Assembly (NCBI RefSeq): GCF_001659605.2
Contig: NC_035177.2
Coordinates: 32,132,136 to 32,196,135, forward strand
Direction of reading: 5' to 3'
Length of the DNA: 64,000 nt
DNA from: Manihot esculenta
Taxonomy: Eukaryota; Streptophyta; Magnoliopsida; Malpighiales; Euphorbiaceae
The notes under the pieces are model-generated. The model did not search any database. It was not told the DNA's origin and saw nothing but the letters and a program-made list of their open reading frames with translations. This document shows positions 1 through 11,371 of the stretch, one piece after another (position 1 is the stretch's first letter; the number at the start of each line of letters is the position of its first letter). The position numbers and the translations under genes are program-made.

Positions 1-2
1 GT

Positions 3-671
3 TCAAGGGAATTGAAGATGATTGAATTTGAGCAGCTGAGGCAAACGGATGAGATGAGTGTGGATGAGTATACAGACAGATTCTTGGAGCTATTGTCGTT
101 TGCTGGGCAGAATCTGGATACAGATCAGAAAAAGTCAAGGAGGTATATCATGAAGCTCCATTCCAGGTATTCCTCCTTGATTCAGTCAGCAGAGAGGGAG
201 AGTTTCCATGCCATAGTGGATATGGCTCGGAGGATGGAGGCTAGTGCAATAATCGAGGGGAAAGTCAAGCAGTCAGTGGCACAGCCTTCTGGTTCCAAGA
301 CCCCAGGTAGGGGAAAGTTAGACCCTTCTTCTCTGAGTTTAGGTAGTAAGAGATGGGGTAAAGCCAAGTTTAAGAAGAATAAGTTCTGGAGCAAGATCAA
401 ATCAGGTCTGGGATTAGGGAGTGGCTCAAGCTCAGGTGCAGATAATGCAGTATGCAAGAAGTGTGGGAAGCCGCACAAAGGAGTATGTCTGGTTGGGACG
501 ACAGCCTGCTTCAGATGTGGGCAGGAGGGACACATGGCACGGGAGTGTCCTAGGACAGCTTTTGTGGCACAGTCTCAGCAGAAAGCTTCTGGTAGTGTGG
601 CTCAGCCAGTAGCTCCAGCTGCGACTTAGGCTAGTGGCAGAGGCAGAGGAAGAGGGGCAGCCTCTTCTTCA
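3..671 (+). pseudogene. Element 1 gag (C-terminal half), interrupted by TAG
   Basis: Gag makes the particle shell and packages element RNA. The frame is open from the window edge, so the N-terminus is missing by position rather than by mutation. Early residues (IEFEQLRQTDEMSVDEYTD and what follows) belong to the retrotransposon gag capsid domain. A basic, glycine- and serine-rich linker follows, then a paired cysteine region and a canonical CX2CX4HX4C zinc knuckle at 507-548. The frame stops at 627-629 with TAG, where elements 2 and 3 both have CAG (Gln). It then continues without shift into the protease, so gag and pol were one frame before this mutation. Confidence 0.88.
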
Positions 672-3600
672 GTGGGTTTCAGGGGTGAGGGCCCGTCAGC
701 TCCAGCACGGATCTTCACCATGACTCAGCAGGAGGCAAACACATCCAACACCATGGTGTCAGGTAATCTCATCATTGGTTGTTCAGATGTGTATGCATTA
801 ATGGACCCTAGTGCATCTCATTCTTTCATTGCTCTGAGGGCCGTCGAGAGGTTGGGATTGATGGTCTCTGGGTTAGAGTGTCCCCTATGGGTCAGTGGAC
901 CCAAGTGTGACCCGTCAGTGGCAGAGTCAGTTTGCCAGTGTAGTCCAGTTTTTGTGGAGGGAAGATGCCTTTCCGCCGACCTTGTGATTCTAGATTTGAC
1001 AGATTTTGACGTCATTCTAGGGATGGATTGGCTATCTACCCATGGTGCTACCTTGGATTGCAGAGACAAGGTAGTCAGGTTCAGACGTCAGGATGGGTCA
1101 GAGGTTGTCTTCAGAGGAGACAGGAGGGGTACACTTAGAGGTTTGATATCAGCCCTTCAAGCTCGTAGGCTACTCAGGAGGGGTTGTCAGGGTTTTCTAG
1201 CTCATGTGAGGGAGCTAGATAGTAATGTCAGAGAGCCCGCCTCAGTGTCCGTGGTCAGTGAGTTCTTAGACGTTTTCCCAGACGAGCTGCCAGGTTTACC
1301 ACCTGCTAGGGAAATAGAGTTCGAAATTGAGTTGATGCCTGGAACTAGACCGATCTCTATCCCTCCCTACAGGATGGTACCAGCAGAATTGAAGGAGCTT
1401 AAGGAGCAGTTGCAAGAGTTGGTAGATAGAGGATTCATCAGACCGAGTACCTCGCCTTGGGGTGCTCCAGTGCTATTTGTGAAAAAGAAGGATGGATCTC
1501 TCAGACTTTGTATCGACTACAGGCAGTTGAACAAGGTCACTACCAAGAATAAGTACCCGTTGCCAAGGATCGACGATTTATTCGACCAGCTAGCAGGAGC
1601 AGGTTGTTTCTCCAAAATAGATCTGAGATCGGGGTACCATCAGCTGAGGATAAGAGAAGAGGATGTACCGAAGACAGCTTTCAGGACCAGATATGGGCAT
1701 TATGAGTTCCTTGTAATGCCGTTCGGGTTAACCAATGCCCCTGCAGCATTCATGGATCTCATGAACAGAGTGTTTAGCCAGTACCTGGATCACTTTGTTA
1801 TTATCTTCATAGATGATATCCTAGTGTATTCCAGGAATGCAGAGGAGCATGCCCATCATCTAAGGTTGGTTTTGCAGACCTTGAGGGAACATGGCTTGTA
1901 TGCCAAGTTCTCCAAGTATGAGTTCTGGCTGAGGAGCATTTCCTTCTTGGGGCATGTGGTGTCAGAAAATGGAATCGAGGTAGACCCCAAGAAAGTGGAA
2001 GCCGTAGCTAACTGGCCTAGACCCACTTCAGTGACGGAGATCAAGAGTTTCTTGGGTTTGGCAGGTTACTACAGGAGGTTCGTTCAGGACTTCTCTAGGA
2101 TTGCAGCTCCTATGACTAGATTGACTAAGAAGAACCAGAGGTTTGTGTGGACTGACCAGTGTGAGGAGAGCTTTGAGGAGCTAAAGAAGAGGTTGACTTC
2201 AGCACCAGTGTTAGCTCTGCCAACCAGTAATGAGGACTTCTCAGTCTTTTGTGATGCGTCCCGTGTGGGACTGGGTTGTGTACTGATGCAGAATGAAAGG
2301 GTGATTGCTTATGCTTCTAGACAGCTGAAGAAGCACGAGTTGAATTACCCTACACATGACCTGGAAATGGCAGCAGTAATCTTTGCACTCAAGATGTGGA
2401 GGCATTACCTCTATGGGGTTAAATGTGAGATCTTCACCGATCATAAGAGCCTGCAGTACATCTTGAGTCAGAGAGACCTAAATCTGAGGCAGAGAAGATG
2501 GGTAGAACTGCTTAGTGACTATGATTGCAAGATCTAGTACCATCCGGGTAAGGCGAATGTTGTGGCAGACGCCTTAAGCCGGAAATCACTTGGCAGTTTG
2601 TCCCATATTTCAACAGAGAGGAGGCCAGTGGTGAGGCAGTTCTTCGAGCTCATGAATGAAGGTCTACAGTTGGAGTTGTCTGGTACAGGTTCTTTGATTG
2701 CCCAGATGAGAGTGGCACCCGTGTTTCTGGAGCAGGTGGCTCAGAAACAGCATGAGGACCCAGAGTTAGTGAAGATTGCCAGGACTGTTCAGTCAGGCAA
2801 AGATAGTGAGTTCAGATTCGACAGCAAGGGGATCCTCCGCTATGGAAACAGATTGTGTGTACCAGATGACGTAAGGCTGAAGGGAGACATTATGAGAGAG
2901 GCTCATAATGCCAGATACAGTGTTCACCCTGGAGCCACCAAGATGTATCAAGATCTGAAGAAAGTGTATTGGTGGCCAGCTATGAAGAAAGAAGTGGCAC
3001 AGTTTGTGTCAGCCTGCGAAGTGTGTCAGAGGGTGAAGCTGGAACATCAGAAGCCGGCTGGAATGCTTAACCCACTACCTATTCCAGAGTGGAAATGGGA
3101 GAATATAGCTATGGACTTCGTGGTGGGGTTACCGGCGACGTCCAACAGATTGGACTCCATATGGGTGATTGTGGACAGACTCACCAAATCTGCTCACTTC
3201 ATCCCTGTCAGGAGTGGCTATTCTGTGGACAAGTTGGCATAGGTGTATGTATATGAGATCGTCAGGCTACATGGGGTTCCTGTTTCAATAGTGTCTGATC
3301 GAGGGCCCCAGTTCACCTCCAGGTTTTGGCGGAGTCTGCAGAACGCTATGGGTACCAGGTTGGATTTTAGCACTGCTTTCCATCCTCAGACGGACGGACA
3401 GTCAGAGAGGACCATCCAGACAATAGAGGATATGCTCAGAATGTGTGTGCTAGATTTTGGCGGTTCTTGGAGGCAGCACCTACCTTTGGTGGAGTTTGCC
3501 TACAATAACAGCCATCATGCTAGCATAAGGATGGCCCCATATGAAGCTTTGTATGGAAGGAAGTGCAGATCGCCTGTCTGTTGGGAAAAAGTTGGAGAAA

Positions 3601-4253
3601 AGGCCTTGGCAGGGCCTGAGCTAGTAGAGATCACCAGCAGAGTGGTGCCCATAATCAGAGAAAGAATCAAGACTGCTGCAAGCAGGCAAAAGAGTTATGC
3701 AGATATCCGCAGAAGGCAAGTAGAGTTTCAGGAGGGGGATTTGGTATTGCTCAAGGTGTCTCCAATGAAAGGGGTGATTCGATTTGGGAAGAAAGGTAAG
3801 CTAGCTCCACGGTACATCGGACCCTTTAAAGTCTTGCAAAAGATTGGGAATGTATCGTACAAGCTGGACTTGCCTGCTTCAATGGAGAGAATCCATCCGG
3901 TTTTCCATGTTTCCATGTTAAGAAAGTTCGTGTCAGATCCGGGCAAGGTTCTTAGTGAGCCTGATGTGGAGATCCAAGAGGATCTGACCTATGTTGAACA
4001 ACCAGTACGGATCCTAGACACCCAGATCAGAAAGTTAAGGAACAAGGAAATCCCGATGGTGAAAGTCCTTTGGAATCACCACAACATCGAAGAGTGTACC
4101 TGGGAGACACGGGAGTCCATGCTCCAGCAATATCCTCATCTCTTTCAAGGTGAGTTTTATGTGCTTTGTATGAATGTTTATGTTTTATGCTATGCCATGT
4201 GTTTGTTTGGTGAACATTCGGGGACGAATGTTCTTAAGGGGGGAAGAATGTAA
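672..4253 (+). pseudogene. Element 1 pol: protease, RT, RNase H, integrase, chromodomain-like tail
   Basis: This is the replication and integration polyprotein. The protease motif reads [12 protein letters not shown], so the glycine expected after Asp-Ser/Thr/Pro is Ser. RT carries FIDDILVYS with catalytic FIDD at 1806-1817. RNase H shows [13 protein letters not shown] and [11 protein letters not shown], followed by VADALSRKS. Integrase has an HHCC finger ([11 protein letters not shown] then CEVCQRVK) and a catalytic core with [11 protein letters not shown] and [10 protein letters not shown]. The tail ([20 protein letters not shown], then WETRESML) is chromodomain-like. The frame is continuous but carries TAG at 2535-2537 and 3240-3242, both CAG in element 2. 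The expected terminator (TGA in element 2) reads CAA here, so translation would run to TAA inside the 3' LTR. Confidence 0.9.
4236..4248 (+). other. Polypurine tract of element 1
   Basis: A purine run AAGGGGGGAAGAA directly precedes the LTR start TGTAATACCC. This is the position and composition expected of the plus-strand primer of an LTR retrotransposon. Confidence 0.85.
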
Positions 4254-6497
4254 TACCCGGCTAGACTCCGGTATCGGAATTCCTACCGTCCGGTGGAATC
4301 TCGGATGTCGGAAACCTCTAGAAGGGTAAAATCATATTTTATAAATGTTTTAATGTATTTCATGGGTTTAAACAAGAAAGAAATTAAGTTTGAATGAAAA
4401 TAGTCTTGAGAGAAAGACTCAGGTTCGGCCGCCGAACATGCATGCACTTCGGGAGTGCTTTAGGCCCCCGAAGGCATAAGTGAGGGAAGTCCAGGTTCGG
4501 CCGCCGAACCTTATGTTCGGCCGCCGAACATGGCATGCATGCGGAGGCACGTTAGGCCCCCGAAAGTGGCCTGGCCAGCCACCTATAAAAGGGTCCCCTT
4601 GTCCGAATGGGCGAGCTTTTCTCCCCATTTTCGACCAGGGTGAGCTCTCCGCCGTCCCTCACCGATTTTGAGTCCTTTCCTTCAAATCTTTCATGATTTT
4701 CATGAGTTTCTACTTTTGTTTTGAAGATTTTGAGTAAATAGCAAGTTTTGGAGCTTGGAGGTTCAAGGAACTCAATCTCTCCCATCTCCGAGCTAGGGTC
4801 GTTTTTCCTCTTGATCTTCAAGAGGTAAGAGGCGATCTTGAGCTCATTATATGTTTCAAACAAGTTTTAAGTTGATTCATGGGGTAGAAATGCATGTTTA
4901 GATTTTGGTTGGTTTTATGGGTTTATGTTAAGTTTTTGAGCAATATATGATGTTTGTGGATGTTTGATGTGTTGTAGTTGGGGTTTAAGATAGTTTGAAG
5001 CCCCTAGGAGCTTGTATGCTTGAGTATGCATGTTGTAGAATAGGAAAATGCATGATTGAATGAGTTTGGAAGTTTTTATGCATGGAAGAGGCTGAGTTCT
5101 GCCCTTGGGAAGAACTCAGGTTTGGCAGCCGAAGGCTCTTTCGGCCGCCGAACCTGCCTGTGGAGGCCAGCTTTGGCTGCCGAACCCTACCCCCGAAAGA
5201 GGACTTTCGGCTCTGGAAGGGACTTTCGGCAGCCGAAGGTGCCGCCGAACATGCATGAGTTTCGTCTCTGGAGGGAACCTTCGGCCGCCGAAAGTGCCGC
5301 CGAAGGTGCATGACTTTCGGCTCTGGAGGGCCTTTCGGCCGTCGAACCTGCCGCCGAAAGTGCCCTCTTCAGCCCTCCTTTGCATGATTTATGTGATTGT
5401 TTTAAGGTGTTTTAGGGGGTTTTTTTTTGGGAGTATTTTAGAGTCATGTTTACGTATGTTTGGTCCCTCATTTGAGTCCACCTGTGTAGGTTCAGACCCG
5501 AGGAACCGAGGACCCCAGCAGTGAGATAGCTGCTTTCGAGTCTTGTCAGAGCTAGCCAGAGGTGAGTGGAATAACTCTTTATGTTCCAAAGTAAATAATG
5601 AACGTTTTAGCATGATTCACGCATCATGAATGCCATGTGATATAATAGGTTGTTGCATTAGAATCCACGAATATGTTGCATTGCATTCCTTGTTATGGAT
5701 GTGGGTGAATGCTGTATGATCCAATTAGTCCTTGAGGAAAGACCAGGACCCCATTCTACGGCCTGGCACGGTATGGAACGCGAAGACCAGGTGCCCAGAT
5801 GAGGTCCTGGGGCAATGGTAAGTAATGTTATGATATGACAGGAAGACCAGGACCCCATTCCACGGCCTGGCACGGATATGATGCTGGAACTATTTGGTGA
5901 CAGGTTCACCCTTGATGTGACTTGTCTGTGATATGATGCATTACATGATGGCATATGTTTTAAATGATTCTATTATTCTGCTCACTGGGCTCTAGTAGCT
6001 CACCCCACTCCCTTAATCTCCAGGTTTGCAGGTACGGGCTAGATCAGGAAGTCAAGGAATGTAAAGTCTTGTATATGTAATAGTTAGTTGTGGGCATGAT
6101 AGATTGTAAGATGATGTAAGGTTATAAACAGTCATGTTATGTAATATTAATATTGAGGATTAGAATTGTGTTTGACCATAGTATGTTTGGATAATCCCAT
6201 GCATATACATAATCTATGTTTTATGATGTTTATGTTCAACCAAGCCTGATGTTTAATGAAATACCCCATTGGAGCATATGATGAGGCTCCAGTGTGTGGT
6301 TTATATTTATGCTTATATGCATGCACAGGTTGAGTTGGTGAATGAAAAGGAAAGTTCAAATTTGTTATGTATGTTTTCGATTATGTATGGGATTAAACAG
6401 GTTCACAGGATGAATGTTTGGCTTGCTACGGGTCCCGGCGGCCTTGAGCCGATTTGGATCCTAGCGCCGGTAGCGGTCCGATTTTCGGGTCGTTACA
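4249..6497 (+). repeat. 3' LTR of element 1 (2249 bp)
   Basis: It begins TGTAATACCCGG and ends GGGTCGTTACA, giving TGTAA/TTACA terminal inverted repeats. A TATA box (TATAAAA, 4584-4590) follows a cluster of TTCGGCCGCCGAA-type interrupted palindromes at about 4423-4580. A second cluster lies at 5115-5365. A consensus splice donor CAAGAG-GTAAGA falls at about 4818-4830 and a second one, GAGGTGAGTGG, near 5560-5570. Hairpin-forming CCAGG...CCTGG modules lie at about 5740-5875. The Pro/Arg-rich open frames on both strands here are translations of the TTCGGC repeats, not genes. Confidence 0.92.
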
Positions 6498-8004
6498 CCC
6501 GGCCCCCAAAGGAGCTCACACAGGTCTTTCAATCATGACAGATCTATGGGCTATTGAAGTCGCCTGGGTCCAATCCACACCAACAGTAATTAATGCAATG
6601 CGACATATACGTGAAACTAGTGCAAGCAACCTGTTACATATAACCATGATGCATGCATATGCTTTCGACATTTGATTTCTTAAAATAAAAGTTAAGTTTA
6701 GTTCTACTCACCTCTGGCAGACGCTGGACTGACTCTGCAACAGCTAACACTGATGGCCTCCTCAGTCCCTCGGGTCCGATCCTACACAGGTGGACTCGAA
6801 TGAGGTGCCAAACACACTCTAAACAACTCATAAACAACTCCTAAACAACTCCTAAACAACTCCCCAAAAACCCCCTAAAACATCCTCAAAGCATGCATAG
6901 AAAACCCCCAAGAAAGGGCTGGACAGGGCACCTTCGGCGGCCAAACCCCCTCTCCAGATCCGAAAGGCAAGCATGTTCGGCGGCACCTTCGGCAGTCTAA
7001 CCCCCTCTCCGGATCCGAAAGTCAGGCACTTTCGGCGGCACCTTCGGCGGCCGAAAGTCTGCTCCAGATCCGAAACTCAACTTTTGGGGGCAAGGTTAGG
7101 CGGCCAAACCATGCATCCATAGGCAAGTTCGGCAGCCGAAACTACCTTCGGCGGCCGATCCTGAGTTCATCCAGAACTCAGTCTCATGCATAAACAAGCC
7201 TCCCAACCTTCCAAACTCCCAAAACATGCATCTACCCTCTTAAAAACATGCATAACTCATACAATAAGCATCTAGGAGCTTAAAACAAGCTTAAACTCCA
7301 ACAAACAACAACATAAAGCATACATAGGCATAAGGGGTCCATAAACCCTCACATGCACAACCATGCAACTCATGCAGCAAAACCCCTATAACCCTTCATA
7401 AAACTTACGTAAAACACCATAAAAGATGAGGATCTACACTTACCTCTTGAAGAACGAGAGTTGGTGTGACCCCAACTTGAAGATATGGAGGATCCAAGCT
7501 CCAAAAGTCTCCAAGCTTACAAACTTTGCTCAAAACTCAAAACTCTTCAAAACAAGGATAAAACTTATGAAAACCTTGAGAGATTTGAAGAAAAAGCATG
7601 AAAACAACCAAAGGAGAGCATGAACTCACCTATGCCCAAAAAGAGAGAAGAACCTCCCCCATTTTCCGGGCAAGGGGCCTTTTATAGGTGGCCTGGTCAA
7701 CCATTTCCGGCGGCCAAAGCTGCACCCGCAACACCCCCATGTTCGGCGGCCGAACCTGGTTTGTTCCATCAAAACTTTCGGAGGCCAAAAAGCACTCCCG
7801 AAACAGCCTCATGTTCGGCGGCCGAACTTGGCAAATGCTTCCTTGGTCTTTTCTTTTAAAAACTAACTTCTCTTTCCATTTAAAATCATCAAACACATAG
7901 AAACATTTTAGAAAACCTTTGTTTTACCCTTCTAGAAAGCTCCGACAATCGAGATTCTACCGGATGGTAGGAATTTCGATGCCTGAATCTAGCCGGGTAT
8001 TACA
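6498..8004 (-). repeat. 3' LTR of element 3, truncated by element 1
   Basis: On the minus strand it starts TGTAATACCCGGC at 8004 and continues to the junction with element 1. It aligns by eye with 22949-24464, the equivalent part of the 5' LTR of the same element, with differences of a few percent plus small indels. The rest of this LTR (the equivalent of 22307-22948) should lie on the far side of element 1, outside the window. It carries the same TTCGGC palindrome clusters, TATA box region and CTTACCTCTTGAAG (reverse-strand splice donor, about 7439-7452). Confidence 0.88.
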
Positions 8005-8961
8005 ATCTACCCCCCTTAAAAAAAAACATTCGTCCCTGAATGTTCAAACAACAAACAAATAAGCAAGCAAGCGAAGCCTAACACCTCTCGCCAAAGAGAG
8101 ACGCAGGTACCGCTGGAGTAAGAACTCCCGGGTCTTCTAGGCACACTTCCAAACTGTGGTGATTCCAAAGGACTATCACCACCGGGATTCCTTGTCCCTT
8201 AACTTCCTGACCTGTGTGTCCATGATCCACATTGGCTGCTCAACATAGGTGAGATTCCCTACGATTTCCACCTCTGATTCCTTAAGAACCTTACTTGGAT
8301 CTGACACAAACTTCCGCAATCAATACCCCGACCTTCTCCTGAACTCCATAGGCTTCCACTGCGCACTTTGATCCTTGCCCTTCTCTCTTCATCTCTACTA
8401 AACTGGCTTCTTCTCTAACTCTCAACAGGTAGTACCCGAATCTTAGATCTATTATGGAAAACAACCAGCTCCTACTAGCTGTTCCAAGAGATCATCAATC
8501 CTGAATGGGAATACCTGTCCTTGGTAGTAACCTTGTTCAACTGCTTACAGTTGCTACAAAGTCTCAAGGATTCATCCTTCTTTTCTCCACAACAACACTG
8601 GAACACTCCAGGGTGAGGTACTAGGTCGGATAAAACCCTTGTCTACCGAGTTTCACAACTGCTCTAACAACTCTCTCAACTCTGCAGGTGCCATCCTGTA
8701 GGGGAGGAAAGAAATGGTTCTGTGTTCAGACACCACTCCTATTCCAAACTCTATCTCCCTGACAGATGGTAAACCTGACAGCTCGACAGAGAAGACATCG
8801 AAGAACTCTCTCGCAACAATAGACACGGAGGCTGGTTCCCCGACCCGCCTGCTAAACTCTCACACAAGAGCTAGAACCCTCTGACAACCTCTCCTGAGCC
8901 ACTACGAACCTGTAGGGCTGACATCAAACCTCTAGGCACTCCTACCCTATCCTCTCCAAGG
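8005..8961 (-). pseudogene. Element 3 internal remnant: fused protease/RT and integrase/chromodomain fragments
   Basis: Read on the minus strand, the end next to element 2 encodes a decayed copy of the protease-to-RT linker (compare 1130-1330 in element 1) and the start of RT (PYRMAPAEL-like, then [13 protein letters not shown]). At about 8400-8412 homology jumps from RT to the integrase C-terminus, removing roughly 1.95 kb relative to element 1. A second jump near 8318 removes about 170 bp. The remainder is a decayed chromodomain-like tail followed by a polypurine tract (8005-8017 on this strand) adjoining the LTR. Several stops and shifts exclude function. This is an internally deleted, non-autonomous copy. 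Confidence 0.8.
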
Positions 8962-11179
8962 TGTAATACCCGGCTAGAGTCTGACATCGAAATTCCTGTC
9001 GTCCGGTGGAATCCAGGATGTCGGGATTATCTAGAAGGGTAAGATTTATAGTTTTCTAAAGTAATATAGTATGTTTTAGTGTTTTTAAGTTAAAAAGAAA
9101 TGAGTTTTTGAGAGAAAAGAACCAAGGCAGAAAAGCCAGGTTCGGCCGCCGAACATGCATGGCTTTCGGTTTCACGTGTGGCCGCCGAAGGTGGTCTGGC
9201 CAGCCACCTATAAAAGGCCCTCAGTCGGATGAAAGGATAAGCTTTGCCGCTTTCTTTCACTTTCTGAGGTGAGACTCTGTCTTCTTGACATTTTCTTCAT
9301 GTGTTTATTAACTCTTGTAAAGATTTGATTGATTTTTATGTTATTTTGAAGGTTCTGAGTTAAAACTTGAGATTTTGAAGTTTGGAGAGTTTAAAGGAGA
9401 GTTGCTCCAAAACTCCACGTTAGGATCGTTCATCTTCTTGCTTTCAAGAGGTAAGTGAAGATCCTGAGCTTGTTTTCATGATTTATGGAAGTTTTTTTGA
9501 GGTTTTGGGGGAGAGTTGCATGAATAGGGTTAAAAGAGAGTTTTTGATGATTTTGTGAGAAAAGCTTGTATATGTGTTATATGTTTTGTGTTGTTGGGGT
9601 TTTTAGGTAGTTTTTGACCCCTTTGAGCATATACTTGGGTGTATGCATGTTGAGGAATTGAAGTGGTTGAGTTTGAGGAAGATTGGTGTTTTTTGGCGTG
9701 AGGCAGAGCAAGGTTCTGCCTTGCTGATGAACCCAGCTTCGGCCGCCGAAGAAAGGTTCAGCCGCCGAATGTGCTAAGGAGGTGGCTTCGGTTGCCTAAG
9801 CTTGCCCCCAAGCCTTTGGACTTTCGGCTCTGAAGGGGAACTCGGCCGCCGAAGATGCCCCCGAAGGTTAGAGACTTTCGTCTCTGGAGTGCCTTTCAGC
9901 CCCCGAAACTTGCCCCCGAAAGGGTTCGGCTGCCGAAAGTAGAGATTCGGCCGCCGAAGGGGCATGAGTTTCGGCTCTGGAGAGGACTTTCGGCCGCCGA
10001 ACCTGCCGCCGAAAGTGTCCTGTCCAGCCTTCCTTTGCATGCTTTGCATAGATGTTTGAGTGAGTGTAAGGGGATTCTTGGGGAGTTTTATAGAGTTGTT
10101 CATAAGCTAGTTTGGTCCCTCATTTGAGTTTATCTGTGCCTACACAGACCAGAGGAACTAGAGAGAGCAGCAGTGAGTACTGCTCCAGAGTTTACAGAGC
10201 TTGCAGAGTCAGTCCTGATAGCTAGTGGTGAGTGGAACTAAACTTAATTCTTTTAATTGAGAAATGGAATGTTTTTAGCATATTTCATGCATCATGGTTA
10301 TGCAGTAGGTTGATTGCATTAGAGTCCACGAATATGTTGCATTGCATAGATATTTGTTGAAGTGGGTGAATGCTGAATGATCCAATAGTCTCTGAGAGAA
10401 GTCCAGGAGCCTTTAACTACGCCCTGGCAGGTATAGTAAAGTCCAGGAGCCTTTGACTACGCCCTGGCAATGGTAAGTACACAGGTGTTATATACACGTA
10501 TATATATATAACAGGAAGACCAGGTGCTCGATTCTACGCCCTAGCACGGCAGAGTTACCGGGACTATGTGGTAACAGGTTTACCCTTGATGTGGATTGTC
10601 TGTGTTATGATGCATTCCATAAGATCATGTTTTAATGATATGTTTTACTGTTCTACTCACTGGGCTATAGAGCTCATCCCACTCCCTTAACCCCAGTCTT
10701 GCAGGTTCAGTGTACAGTGTACAGGGAAGTCCAGCAGAGTACAGAAAGAGAGAAGAGATTTGTAATAGCTTAGAGTGGACATGTAATATTAAAGAGATGT
10801 ACTAGTTGTGTATACAGTTAAAGTTGTGCTTGACTTAGTGGTGTTTGTGTTGTAAATCTTTTGTTATGTACATGATCTGTATGTGTATATGTTTTACAGA
10901 GTATGTGAAAAACCAGGCTTAACAGGTATGAGTTAACCCATCTAGAGCAAGCTCTAGTCAGGGGTACAGAGTACAGAGTACAGAGTACAGAGTACAGAGA
11001 TAGTGCATGCACAGGTTAAGCCTTGGTTCAGAGAAAAGTTTTTATTTTCACAGAAAATGTATGATCATGTATGAGATTTACAGGTACCCAGAGAGTATAG
11101 CAGGCTTGCTACAGGTTCTGGCGGCCTTAAGCCGACCTGAATCCTAGCGCCGGTGACGGTCCATTTTGGGGTCGTTACA
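8962..11179 (+). repeat. 5' LTR of element 2 (2218 bp)
   Basis: Ends are TGTAATACCC and GGTCGTTACA. The TATA box is at 9209-9215, and a conserved splice donor CAAGAG-GTAAGT falls at about 9445-9456. Relative to the 3' LTR it has one fewer palindrome-bearing unit near 9140 and one fewer CCAGG...CCTGG module near 10400-10470, which accounts for most of the 63-bp length difference. The LTR pair is otherwise very similar by eye. Confidence 0.93.
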
Positions 11180-11182
11180 GAT

Positions 11183-11194
11183 TGGTATCAGAGC
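11183..11194 (+). other. Primer-binding site of element 2 (initiator tRNA-Met)
   Basis: TGGTATCAGAGC lies 3 bases after the LTR end. It is complementary to the 3' end of plant initiator methionine tRNA, the usual minus-strand primer for this group of retrotransposons. Confidence 0.92.
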
Positions 11195-11371
11195 CCTAGG
11201 TTCACATGATCGGACCTATAGAGAGAGTGTAGGGCTCATAGAGGTTAGAGGAAGTCAAGCACAATAGGGAATCATGTCCACTAGGATAGGATGTTGAGTC
11301 CTGTCTATTTGATACTATGAAATGCCATGAAATGCATGTGCATTATTAATATGAGTTAACTATAAGCTGAT

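Larger units (their letters stand above)
1..6497 (+). mobile_element. Element 1: Ty3/gypsy chromovirus-like LTR retrotransposon, 5' part outside window
   Basis: The window opens inside gag. Protease, reverse transcriptase, RNase H, integrase and a chromodomain-like tail follow in order, then a polypurine tract and a complete 3' LTR. The domain order (integrase after RNase H) is that of Ty3/gypsy. The long LTR and chromodomain-like C-terminus point to the Tekay/Del clade, which is an inference. The LTR is followed at once by sequence matching the inside of the minus-strand LTR at 22949 onward, so this copy inserted into element 3. The 3' target-site copy would be CCCGG (6498-6502); its partner lies outside the window. 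Confidence 0.9.

Noticed and set aside
5056..5524. Overlapping Pro/Arg/Gly-rich open frames on both strands, also near 9774-10127, 17238-17594, 19803-20277, 38539-38960 and 59035-59561
   Set aside because: They translate the repeated TTCGGC/GCCGAA motifs inside LTRs. The frames occur on both strands at once and shift between copies, so they are not genes.
8005..8961. Intact gene between two LTRs
   Set aside because: It is a minus-strand retroelement interior with two internal deletions and many stops.
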